From Bacillota bacterium (GTDB lineage Bacteria > Bacillota_C > Negativicutes > Sporomusales > Sporomusaceae), in assembly GCA_023441125.1 (NCBI GenBank), contig JAEZQV010000188.1:1-5358 (forward strand): 5,358 nt of DNA. The letters are read 5' to 3'. The translations under genes were made by a program, and so were the position numbers. This document shows positions 1-5,358 of the stretch, piece by piece. A model generated the notes under the pieces. The model was not told the DNA's origin, searched no databases, and worked only from the letters and a program-made list of their open reading frames with translations. Position 1 is the stretch's first letter. Each line of letters opens with the position of its first letter.

Positions 1-401
1 GACATAGACTGTTCTTCGACAAATACCAGATCGGACGTAATCACCGCAGTAATATCACCTATATTGCCTTCGGCAAAATATCCCATGGGCAGCCTTTTTA
101 ACCGATCACCTATTTTCATTCTTTCCCTGGCTAAAATCTCGTAACCGGCACCACTTTGCAAACCGTCCACCAGTCGCTTCGCCAATGCTCTGAACACCAC
201 ACTGGCAAGGACAACTCCGCCGGCAAGCCAGGCATCCTGGATTGTGACAGTGCCTGATACGATTTTAATGAGAATAAATAAAACCGAAATCATCGGGACT
301 TGCGCAAATACAGTCTCCAAAATACTAAAAGCAAAAGCGATCTTTATTTTAGCTGCATATTCTCCCGCCAGTTGCAAGAGCCGGCTGATTATCTTAAGCA
401 T
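1..401 (-). CDS. ABC transporter half-subunit, exporter fold, second of a pair (N-terminal part only)
   Basis: The 5' part of a gene that runs off the left edge; about 133 residues are visible. It starts with ATG at 401-399 (MLKIISRLLQLAGEY...), preceded by AGGAGG six bases upstream, inside the 3' end of the upstream transporter gene. The two genes overlap by 8 bp (ATG before the upstream TAA), which points to translational coupling and a heterodimer. What is visible is the start of a type IV (exporter-fold) transmembrane domain: a first hydrophobic helix at roughly residues 20-45, a second at about 52-70, then the cytoplasmic loop ending RLKRLPMGYFAEGNIGDI, which matches the usual R-x-L-P-x-x-F/Y-x-x-x-x-x-G-D-I/L pattern of these proteins. 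The nucleotide-binding domain lies outside the window. By context it is the partner of the complete subunit, as YbtQ is to YbtP or IrtB to IrtA; the substrate is inferred to be a ferric siderophore or haem, not shown. Confidence 0.88.
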   Translation of the reverse strand, partial: MLKIISRLLQLAGEYAAKIKIAFAFSILETVFAQVPMISVLFILIKIVSGTVTIQDAWLAGGVVLASVVFRALAKRLVDGLQSGAGYEILARERMKIGDRLKRLPMGYFAEGNIGDITAVITSDLVFVEEQSM

Positions 402-2148
402 TTTGGGCCTCCTTTACCTGAATTCCCCAGCTTACCGACTGTTGATGGGAATCCCATAGCGACTGATATATCGCGCAGGTTGCCAAAAGTTCGCTATGAC
501 TGCCTTGCATGATAAGTTTCCCTTTATCCATCACAAGGATATTATCAGCTTCCACAATAGTGGAAAGCCTGTGGGCGATGACAATGAGGGTTTTGCCGAC
601 AATCAACCGGTTTATGGCTTCCTGGATTTTATCTTCATTTTCCGGGTCGGCAAATGCTGTTGCTTCATCAAGGATAATGACCGGGGCATTTTTCAATATG
701 GCTCTGGCGATGGTAATTCTCTGTTTTTCGCCGCCGGAAAGCTTGTTTCCGTCCTCGCCGGCACCGGTATGGTAACCGTGCTCCATTTTCATAATAAACT
801 CGTGACACATGGCAAGCTTAGCCGCGGCGATAACCTCCGCATCGGTGGCCTCAGGCCTGCCGACACGGATATTTTCCAGGATGGACATATGAAACAGAAA
901 AGTATCCTGTGAAACATAACTGATTAAACCCACTAAGTTTTCAAAAGACATTTCGTTAATATTTACACCGCCGATAGTAATCTCCCCGTCCTTCACATCC
1001 CAGAAATGCACCAACAGTTTGGCCAGGGTGCTTTTACCGCTCCCGGATGCACCGACAATCGCGGTGACCGCATTTTCCCGGGCGCAAAAGGAAATCTTGT
1101 CAATCACTTCCTTTTGATCATAAGCAAAGGTAACATTGCGAAATTCCACATCATACCTTTTGGGATCACCCCCCCGGTCGATCATTGTCAGTTCCGCGCC
1201 GGCAAACGTTGTTTCGAGCTGGTCTATCTTATGTTTGAGTATGGGAATGACCGGGAAAAATTCCACAAGCCTGATAAGCGGCTGCCCCAGACTCAGCGAT
1301 AATAACAGGGCGAAAACGAAAGTTGGCAGCGCCAGCGTTCCCTGAATATAAAACAAGGTGCCCGCAGGCAGCAAAAACAGTATGGTGCAGGGAAGAACAG
1401 ATCCATAGACAGCCATGTAGTTCCAAGATTCATTACACCAGGCCAGCGAATATTTCTTATAATCCTCAACAGATGCCACATAATGCTCATAGGACTTAGT
1501 TGTCCGGTTAAAAACCTTAATGACCTCCATACCGGAGATATACTCGACAATAGTGTCATTCATTTTCCGTGCCGCAGTATAATATTTATCCATTTTTTTT
1601 AACCCAGCTCTCATCAGGAATCCTACCGCAACCATTCCAAGCAAAATCGAAGCCAGGGACAAAAGAGCCAGCCGCCAGTCTACTATCAGCAAAACAATAT
1701 ACACTGCTATTGGCGCCAAAATATAAGGAATACCTTCCGGCAGCATATGGGCAAGCAGCAGCTCAATCCCCTCAATATCATCAACAAGATTCTTTTTATA
1801 GCTGCCTGTGCCTTTATTCTGAATATCTCCCAGCGGCAATCTTGTCAGCTTGTCGGCAAACGTTATCCTCATACCCATCAGGGTATCAAATGCCGCTTGA
1901 TGAGATGCTGCTAACCCTTTGTAGAATAAAAGCGACTGTAAACCCAGGCCGGCAATTATTCCGCCACCCGCGAGCAATAAATAACCCGGCGTAATGGCGT
2001 GTTTCTCAGCAAAACGGATAATTAGATCATACACGATTAAATAGGGTGCAATGCCGGCAATAACGCTGAACAGGACAAGAAAAAATGCCAGATATATCTT
2101 ACCTTTATGTTCTTTTGCATAGAAAAATATTTTCCTAAATCCCTTCAT
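394..2148 (-). CDS. ABC transporter ATP-binding/permease half-subunit, exporter fold, YbtP/IrtA-like
   Basis: A complete 584-residue half-transporter: transmembrane domain (about residues 1-310) fused to a nucleotide-binding domain (about 333-575). The ATG at 2148 has GGAGG seven bases upstream. About six membrane helices can be seen, with hydrophobic stretches near 18-40, 55-78, 140-157, 160-178, 247-267 and 272-292. The ATPase motifs are intact: Walker A GASGSGKST (366-374), Q-loop SQD (414-416), signature LSGGEKQR (470-477), Walker B VIILDE with catalytic Glu495, and switch His526 (IAHRLS). The D-loop reads AFADPENE instead of the usual SALD, a wording I associate with the YbtP/YbtQ, IrtA/IrtB and related subfamily. 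Members of that group have the exporter fold but import siderophores. No siderophore-interacting reductase domain is fused (unlike IrtA). It is the first gene after a Fur-box-containing promoter and overlaps the partner subunit by 8 bp. Family certain; import and iron-linked substrate are inferred from context. A drug or peptide exporter remains possible. Confidence 0.93.
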   Translation of the reverse strand: MKGFRKIFFYAKEHKGKIYLAFFLVLFSVIAGIAPYLIVYDLIIRFAEKHAITPGYLLLAGGGIIAGLGLQSLLFYKGLAASHQAAFDTLMGMRITFADKLTRLPLGDIQNKGTGSYKKNLVDDIEGIELLLAHMLPEGIPYILAPIAVYIVLLIVDWRLALLSLASILLGMVAVGFLMRAGLKKMDKYYTAARKMNDTIVEYISGMEVIKVFNRTTKSYEHYVASVEDYKKYSLAWCNESWNYMAVYGSVLPCTILFLLPAGTLFYIQGTLALPTFVFALLLSLSLGQPLIRLVEFFPVIPILKHKIDQLETTFAGAELTMIDRGGDPKRYDVEFRNVTFAYDQKEVIDKISFCARENAVTAIVGASGSGKSTLAKLLVHFWDVKDGEITIGGVNINEMSFENLVGLISYVSQDTFLFHMSILENIRVGRPEATDAEVIAAAKLAMCHEFIMKMEHGYHTGAGEDGNKLSGGEKQRITIARAILKNAPVIILDEATAFADPENEDKIQEAINRLIVGKTLIVIAHRLSTIVEADNILVMDKGKLIMQGSHSELLATCAIYQSLWDSHQQSVSWGIQVKEAQNA

Positions 2149-2155
2149 AACTCAT

Positions 2156-2160
2156 CCTCC
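2156..2160 (-). promoter_or_regulatory. Ribosome binding site of the complete ABC half-transporter
   Basis: GGAGG on the minus strand, seven bases before the ATG at 2148. It supports that start and leaves about 50 bases of leader between the Fur box and the gene. Confidence 0.8.
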
Positions 2161-2210
2161 GATCCGCTCTGCAAGGCTACAGCCTTGTCAGGGTATCAGT
2201 CGCAATTTAT

Positions 2211-2225
2211 TGATATTGATTCTCA
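2211..2225 (-). promoter_or_regulatory. Fur box upstream of the exporter-fold ABC pair
   Basis: On the minus strand the site reads TGAGAATCAATATCA, which matches 12 of 14 positions of the Bacillus-type 7-1-7 Fur consensus TGATAATnATTATCA. In the longer 19-base GATAATGATAATCATTATC form it matches 14 of 19 on the plus strand (2212-2230). It lies just downstream of a possible -10 (2248-2243), so bound Fur could block transcription. Seen by eye, not scored with a matrix; repression by iron-loaded Fur is the known role of such sites. PerR or Zur boxes are related alternatives. Confidence 0.6.
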
Positions 2226-2241
2226 TACTCGTTAATGAGAA
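2220..2241. promoter_or_regulatory. Inverted repeat overlapping the Fur box and probable start site
   Basis: Two perfect 7-bp arms, TTCTCAT (2220-2226) and ATGAGAA (2235-2241), are separated by 8 bp. The left arm overlaps the right half of the Fur box. The dyad covers the region where transcription of the ABC pair would start if 2248-2243 is the -10. It may be a second Fur dimer site, or part of the operator of the neighbouring AraC-type regulator. Such regulators more often use direct repeats, so the assignment is open. Confidence 0.4.
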
Positions 2242-2242
2242 A

Positions 2243-2248
2243 ATGATA
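2243..2248 (-). promoter_or_regulatory. Possible -10 element of the ABC pair, with poor -35
   Basis: TATCAT on the minus strand matches TATAAT at five of six positions. No good -35 lies 16-18 bp upstream; a TTGACC at 2278-2273 is 24 bp away, too far to pair with it. A weak -35 fits a promoter that needs an activator such as the AraC-family protein encoded just upstream. The start point would fall near 2236, inside the dyad and beside the Fur box. This is a plausible assignment only. Confidence 0.35.
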
Positions 2249-2298
2249 CCGCATTTACACCGTTTGCTTCTAGGTCAAAAAGGATAAATAGTGTGGTA

Positions 2299-2351
2299 AA
2301 AAGTATTTTAGGCACAGTGAACGCATCCTTCACTGTGCCTAAAATACTTTT
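2299..2351 (-). terminator. Rho-independent terminator after the AraC-family gene
   Basis: A perfect inverted repeat with 23-bp arms (2299-2321 and 2329-2351) and a 7-base loop, beginning 15 bases after the regulator's TAA. The core is GGCACAGTGAA paired with TTCACTGTGCC. Outer A/T-rich pairs give a run of five T on the minus-strand transcript (2302-2298), so it should stop transcription of the regulator before the ABC pair. The A/T outer arms also give a T4 run on the plus strand, so it may work in both directions, but no plus-strand gene needs it. Confidence 0.85.
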
Positions 2352-2366
2352 AATTAGATCAATAAA

Positions 2367-3365
2367 TTACAGGCTTCTGCTGTATTCCGACGGGTTTACG
2401 CCATATTTTTTCCGGAATTTCTCTGCAAAGTAGCTTAGATCATTATAGCCTACCCGCAAAGCCGCCTCCGTAACTTTTAGCTTCTCACCCTCCATCAGAA
2501 GCCGTGCCTTTTCCAGCCTTTTATTAATAATATAGGCATGAACAGGCATACCGAACAACTCCTTAAAGCCTGTTTTCAGCTTATATTCATTAAGACATAT
2601 CAGCCTTGCCAGTTTTCCCAGGGTTGGCGGACAAGTAATATCTTCATCAAGAATCCGCCTGGCTTTGTGCAGTGCCTCCCGGTCGCAGTTAGAGATCCTG
2701 ACCTGAGGATACGTCCGCTCTTCCTCAAAGACGGATTCATCCAGATATACAGCCAGCAATTCCAGTATCTTCCCTTCAAGATATATTCTTTTTACCTGCT
2801 CCCGGTACCGGCAGTTCATCATTTCATTGATAATCAGCCTGACAGCAGGAGAAATCTTGCCGTTATAAAATACGCTGCTGCCGCAGGCTAGGCCGACTTG
2901 AGCATGGTTCCTGCCCCGGTACTGTAAAAAACTGGTAATTATTTCCGCGTCCAGCTCTATATTGAGCCCCAGAATCCGCTGCCCTGGCAAATGGTAACTG
3001 CTGATGCTGATTCCTTGATTACGGTTGAATATGCAACTCTCCCCGCAGGTAATCTCATATTCCTTTCTACTCCCTTCCATTCTCCATAAAAATCCTTCTC
3101 CCAGGCAAAAAGACAGCTTGTACAGGGAGTTGCCTTGCCTGCCGCCCATTGTCATCCTATCATAAAAAGTCATATCGCCTATCGATATTTCCATTGAAGG
3201 TTTGACAACAATTCTGCGGCAATAGCCTTTACCAATTGCTGCAGGTATTTCCATCTCACTTTGAAACGAATCTGTTCTGTATATGCGGCTGAGCCCGGCG
3301 CATACAGGGCAGTTTGCATCTTTCGGATTAAATATCCGGCATTTTTGCGCAGTATTTTCCTGCAT
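2367..3365 (-). CDS. AraC/XylS-family transcriptional regulator, PchR/YbtA-like
   Basis: A 332-residue DNA-binding regulator. The C-terminal AraC domain (about residues 230-332) holds two helix-turn-helix units: the first at about 249-272, containing LNEYKLKTGFKELFG, and the second at about 297-328, with VGYNDLSYFAEKFRKKYG and the closing GVNPSEY. The wording NEYKLK-GFKELFG is close to PchR and YbtA, activators of siderophore genes that respond to the ferric siderophore itself. The N-terminal half is the presumed ligand domain and starts with several cysteines (Cys9 and a CPVC at 19-22). I chose the ATG at 3365 because AGAGGTG stands five bases before it. An in-frame ATG at 3398 has no ribosome site and falls inside the Fur box, at or beyond the expected transcript start. 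The gene has its own promoter and terminator and sits between the ECF genes and the ABC pair. It is likely an activator of one or both, itself under Fur. The effector is unknown. Confidence 0.92.
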   Translation of the reverse strand: MQENTAQKCRIFNPKDANCPVCAGLSRIYRTDSFQSEMEIPAAIGKGYCRRIVVKPSMEISIGDMTFYDRMTMGGRQGNSLYKLSFCLGEGFLWRMEGSRKEYEITCGESCIFNRNQGISISSYHLPGQRILGLNIELDAEIITSFLQYRGRNHAQVGLACGSSVFYNGKISPAVRLIINEMMNCRYREQVKRIYLEGKILELLAVYLDESVFEEERTYPQVRISNCDREALHKARRILDEDITCPPTLGKLARLICLNEYKLKTGFKELFGMPVHAYIINKRLEKARLLMEGEKLKVTEAALRVGYNDLSYFAEKFRKKYGVNPSEYSRSL

Positions 3366-3370
3366 AATTT

Positions 3371-3377
3371 CACCTCT
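3371..3377 (-). promoter_or_regulatory. Ribosome binding site that decides the regulator start
   Basis: AGAGGTG on the minus strand, five bases (AAATT) before the ATG at 3365. The upstream in-frame ATG at 3398 has only A/T-rich sequence without a Shine-Dalgarno in front of it, so 3365 is preferred. Confidence 0.75.
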
Positions 3378-3382
3378 GTAAC

Positions 3383-3397
3383 TGATAATGATTTTCA
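3383..3397 (-). promoter_or_regulatory. Fur box at the transcription start of the AraC-family gene
   Basis: On the plus strand TGATAATGATTTTCA matches 13 of 14 positions of the 7-1-7 Fur consensus TGATAATnATTATCA. It begins just after the predicted start point (near 3403) of a strong promoter and ends a few bases before the ribosome site. Iron-loaded Fur bound here would block the promoter. This is the best regulatory match in the window. Confidence 0.75.
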
Positions 3398-3409
3398 TTT
3401 ATGTTTATT

Positions 3410-3438
3410 ATTATAGCGAAAACCGCACTTATTGGCAA
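3410..3438 (-). promoter_or_regulatory. Sigma-A type promoter of the AraC-family gene
   Basis: On the minus strand, -35 TTGCCA (3438-3433), a 17-bp spacer and a perfect -10 TATAAT (3415-3410). Transcription would start near 3403, giving a leader of about 38 bases with the Fur box at its beginning. It lies downstream of the terminator that ends the ECF operon, so the regulator is an independent unit. Confidence 0.8.
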
Positions 3439-3488
3439 CCATTTCCAGATTAGAGAATGTATTGAATTTTCATATCGCCTGCTAAGGT

Positions 3489-3535
3489 AAAAAAGCGTGC
3501 CACATTGCGTTTCGGGGAAACGTTTTGCGACACAC
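3489..3535 (-). terminator. Rho-independent terminator after the ECF S-component gene
   Basis: On the minus strand the RNA folds with an outer 10-bp stem (3535-3526 with 3504-3495, three G-U pairs), a 3 x 3 internal loop, an inner 6-bp stem CGTTTC/GAAACG (3522-3517 with 3513-3508) and a CCC loop, followed directly by six T (3494-3489). It is placed about 120 bases after the S-component stop and before the regulator's promoter, so it ends the ECF operon. Confidence 0.8.
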
Positions 3536-3552
3536 CTTGCAGATAATGACTG

Positions 3553-3639
3553 TCAGACAAACAGAAACAACTGCTTCAGCCTTTCACTGGGATTCACACC
3601 AGCAAACCTCTTCTTCTTTCCCGCCATGAATACATCCAT
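3553..3639 (-). pseudogene. Short frame resembling the tail of an AraC-family regulator (possible remnant)
   Basis: A 28-codon frame, ATG at 3639 to TGA at 3553, with no good ribosome site (a GTG at 3648 would add three residues). The stretch KKKRFAGVNPSERLKQLF resembles the last motif of AraC proteins (F-K-K-R-F-G-V-N-P-S-E-Y-L-K). It can be aligned with the end of this window's regulator (FRKKYGVNPSEYSRSL) through a shared GVNPSE, with one extra Ala. Codons differ between the two, so it is not a recent copy. It may be the scar of a lost regulator gene between the S component and the terminator. Against this: the similarity is short and may be chance, or it could be the start of an EcfT-like protein, which also often has a basic segment, then an N/D-P-S/R-x-K/R-L motif. 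Confidence 0.25.
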
Positions 3640-3652
3640 TACTTTCACGTGC

Positions 3653-4246
3653 TTATACAATACCGGCTTTAGCAAAATGCTTGCTCATAATCCGCTTGCC
3701 CAGCAAAGCCCCTAGTAATGCCCCCAAGGCCGACATTACCAGGATCCCCAATAATACCGGTCCGTTTAGCAGCTCAATAAGTTTATTGATATAGCCTGCA
3801 TCATAGCCCCTGCTGACAGCCATTGCTCTATAAGCCTCGGCAAAAAATACCAATGGAGCAAAAGATCCCAGGGAATACCCGCAAATAAAAACTGCATAGC
3901 CGGCGGCAATCCGCTTGAAGCGGCTGTACTTTCCCTGGACAATAAATTCTCCAAGCAGAGCAGCACTGACAACAGCAGTGACCACAGGCCAGTAAACTCC
4001 CAAGATCAGCAATACTGCCCCCTGCAAAATACCGCTGATAAGAAATGTTCCTGTTTTGGCAACCTTGGTCAGCAGCAGCATGAACACCACCCCCAGCGGC
4101 ACGGCCACTATGGCCGGCATAATCAGATAAGTGACCGGAAACATGCCCAGTACGATGCCGATAACGGAAAAAATAACAATAAATACGGCATTCAGCACAC
4201 CCAAAGTAATTAAATCCTTAACCTGCAGCTTTGCTTTCCCATCCAC
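3653..4246 (-). CDS. MptD/Trep_Strep-family membrane protein, putative ECF transporter S component
   Basis: A 197-residue, very hydrophobic protein with about six membrane helices (near residues 12-34, 37-60, 66-84, 88-104, 112-134 and 161-183). Size, topology and the ending GALLGALLGKRIMSKHFAKAG match the family called Trep_Strep or MptD-type S component. In ECF transporters the S component binds the substrate in the membrane and topples with the help of the T component and two ATPase domains. The ATPase gene just upstream supports this role. I chose the GTG at 4246 because AAAGGGGG stands eight bases before it. A TTG at 4285 would lengthen the protein to 210 residues, but it has no comparable site. 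The gene lies 74 bp after the ATPase stop and is probably co-transcribed, ending at the hairpin at 3535-3489. Substrate not readable; the iron-type regulation next door suggests a metallophore or haem. Confidence 0.88.
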   Translation of the reverse strand: MDGKAKLQVKDLITLGVLNAVFIVIFSVIGIVLGMFPVTYLIMPAIVAVPLGVVFMLLLTKVAKTGTFLISGILQGAVLLILGVYWPVVTAVVSAALLGEFIVQGKYSRFKRIAAGYAVFICGYSLGSFAPLVFFAEAYRAMAVSRGYDAGYINKLIELLNGPVLLGILVMSALGALLGALLGKRIMSKHFAKAGIV

Positions 4247-4373
4247 GCTGTAATCCCCCTTTGTCGCGAAATGAATGAATAACAATCAAAAACAAGGCGG
4301 CGGCCAGCTGCAGCGTATCGCTACCGGTTCCAGCAGTTGCAGCTAGGCGTTGCTGTAAAACCAAAAAGTTTTT
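4218..4373 (-). other. Open frame across the ATPase-S component junction, resembling an EcfT C-terminus
   Basis: In the +1 frame relative to the ATPase, 51 codons stay open from after a TGA at 4376-4374 to a TAA at 4220-4218, overlapping the ATPase end and the S-component start. The middle, spanning the 74-bp gap, encodes a hydrophobic helix (GSDTLQLAAALFLIVIHSFR) followed by basic and polar residues. This is like the last membrane helix and tail of CbiQ/EcfT proteins. No ribosome site with a good start was seen. It may be the remnant of a deleted T-component gene or simply chance. Confidence 0.2.
4255..4262 (-). promoter_or_regulatory. Ribosome binding site that decides the S-component start
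   Basis: AAAGGGGG on the minus strand, eight bases before the GTG at 4246. It is the only purine-rich site in the gap between the ATPase and the S component, and argues for the GTG over the upstream TTG at 4285. Confidence 0.6.
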
Positions 4374-5358
4374 TCAGTTCTTCCAGACTACTGTCATTAA
4401 GAAAAAAATCAGCACTGACCCTGCCGTCCGCCAAATTGACAATTCTTGTGCAAGTATGCACGATAAACTCATAATCATGGGTGATGACAAACACGGTTTT
4501 TCCTTTGGCCGCAACCTGTTGCAGCAGGGAAGCTACCCGGCGCATATTTTCCGCATCCAGACCGCTGGTGGGCTCATCAAAAATCAATATGTCCGCCCCC
4601 TTAACGATTGCTACGGCAATGGTCACCCGCTGCTTTTGTCCACCGGAGAGAGAGGCGGGGTGACGGCTCTTACATGCTGTCAGACCGAGTGCTGCCATTG
4701 TTTCCGCCACTTTTTCCGGCAAATGCGGCAGGCGCTCGTTGCCCAGGCCCAGTTCCTCCTCTACGCTTTCCGTAAATAACTGATAGTCGGCATCTTGCAT
4801 AACAAAGTATGATTTTTGCAGGCGTTTACCTGCTTTCGCCGGTACAGACGCTATACTTACTTTCCCTTGCTGCTCGCTTACCAGTCCGCAAAGAATTTTT
4901 GCAAAGGTACTTTTACCTGCACCGTTCAGGCCGGTAACGCCAATAATTTCTCCCTGTCCGACCTTAAGACACAATCCGTCGAGAATCCGGGGACGGCCCT
5001 CATAGCGGAAACAGACGGAATCCAGTTGCAAACAGACCGGCGGGGCAGCAATTTCTCCGTTGCTGCGCTGTAAAGCCAGCTTTTCTGGAAACACACATCT
5101 TAGCCCTTTGCCGATTCGCTCTGTATCTGGCATAGACAGGAACTTTTGCCGGTCATACTCTGCAGCAATTTTTCCGCCATCCATATAAACCACCCTGTCG
5201 ACAAGGTCTTTTAGGTAATACAGGCGGTGCTCGGCGATAATGACGGTATGGCCCGCTCTCTTCAACAGAGTAAGAATCGCTCGGAGTTCTTCCGTGGCTT
5301 GATGATCCAAATTGGCGGAAGGTTCGTCCAGTACATAAACAGAGGGACCCGCCGCATG
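4321..5358 (-). CDS. ECF-type transporter ATPase with two ABC domains (3' part; start outside window)
   Basis: The frame is open to the right edge, so 345 C-terminal residues are visible. They begin with the end of a first ABC domain: Walker B and D-loop VYVLDEPSANLD (residues 7-18) and switch His44 (VIIAEHR). A full second ABC domain follows (about 110-320): Walker A GLNGAGKST (143-151), Q-loop MQD (187-189) followed by YQLFTESV, signature LSGGQKQR (237-244), Walker B ILIFDEP (257-263) and switch His294 (VITHD). Two tandem domains in one chain are the fused form of EcfA1/EcfA2, as in YkoD-like proteins. The protein powers an ECF importer together with the S component encoded 74 bp downstream. 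The TTG codon at 5310 lies inside the first D-loop and is not a real start. After LEELKKLFGF the tail (TATPSCNCWNR) looks unlike the family, which may mark a rearrangement. No T-component gene is visible; it may lie upstream. Confidence 0.93.
   Translation of the reverse strand, partial: HAAGPSVYVLDEPSANLDHQATEELRAILTLLKRAGHTVIIAEHRLYYLKDLVDRVVYMDGGKIAAEYDRQKFLSMPDTERIGKGLRCVFPEKLALQRSNGEIAAPPVCLQLDSVCFRYEGRPRILDGLCLKVGQGEIIGVTGLNGAGKSTFAKILCGLVSEQQGKVSIASVPAKAGKRLQKSYFVMQDADYQLFTESVEEELGLGNERLPHLPEKVAETMAALGLTACKSRHPASLSGGQKQRVTIAVAIVKGADILIFDEPTSGLDAENMRRVASLLQQVAAKGKTVFVITHDYEFIVHTCTRIVNLADGRVSADFFLNDSSLEELKKLFGFTATPSCNCWNR

Noticed and set aside
496..912. Long plus-strand reading frame opposite the ABC half-transporter (138 codons), and similar ones at 1569-1994, 2538-2891 and 4456-4779
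   Set aside because: They are antisense to well-supported genes with intact motifs, match no family I recognise and have no ribosome sites in a sensible place.
3366..3398. Longer start (ATG at 3398) for the AraC-family regulator
   Set aside because: It has no ribosome site, lies within the Fur box at or beyond the expected transcript start, and the inner ATG at 3365 has a good AGAGGTG.
3171..3480. An 11-base repeat TCATATCGCCT at 3170-3180 and 3470-3480
   Set aside because: One copy is inside the regulator's coding sequence and the other upstream of its promoter; the length is compatible with chance and no further copies were seen.
4247..4285. TTG start at 4285 for the S component
   Set aside because: No Shine-Dalgarno precedes it, while the GTG at 4246 has AAAGGGGG at eight bases and gives the usual family length.
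5308..5310. TTG at 5310 as the start of the ECF ATPase
   Set aside because: The frame is open to the window edge and encodes Walker B and D-loop of a first ABC domain across this codon.
5320..5332. GGTTCGTCC, which recalls a tRNA T-loop
   Set aside because: It is part of the conserved Walker B coding sequence and no acceptor stem or anticodon arm surrounds it.

Overview
All recognisable genes lie on the minus strand, so the window is best read from right to left. Base composition, strong Shine-Dalgarno sites, TTG/GTG start candidates and Bacillus-type 7-1-7 Fur boxes suggest a Firmicute. The protein families and style suggest an anaerobic Clostridium- or Negativicutes-like (Sporomusa/Pelosinus-like) bacterium, but this is an impression and not a proven placement.

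Layout in transcription order: (1) 5358-4321, the 3' part of a double-domain ECF-type ATPase; the window cuts off most of its first ABC domain. (2) 4246-3653, a six-helix membrane protein of the MptD/Trep_Strep family (putative ECF substrate-binding S component), followed by a clear intrinsic terminator at 3535-3489. Between that gene and its terminator is a short reading frame that looks like a degenerate AraC-family tail. (3) A consensus sigma-A promoter (3438-3410) with a 13/14 Fur box at the expected start point drives an AraC/XylS regulator of the PchR/YbtA kind (3365-2367), which ends in a 23-bp perfect hairpin terminator. (4) A second regulatory region (about 2250-2205) holds a 12/14 Fur box and an overlapping dyad. 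It precedes two overlapping genes for half-size ABC transporters with the exporter fold (2148-394, complete; 401-1, N-terminal part only). These resemble the YbtP/YbtQ and IrtA/IrtB type.

Taken together the window looks like an iron-responsive metallophore (siderophore) or haem uptake locus. It combines an ECF importer module, a heterodimeric exporter-fold ABC pair of a family that includes siderophore importers, and a dedicated AraC regulator, with Fur boxes at both visible promoters. The transported compound cannot be read from the sequence. No EcfT (T component) gene is visible, although a short open frame after the ATPase resembles the end of one. No RNA gene, insertion sequence or CRISPR array was seen. 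All long plus-strand reading frames are antisense shadows of the minus-strand genes.
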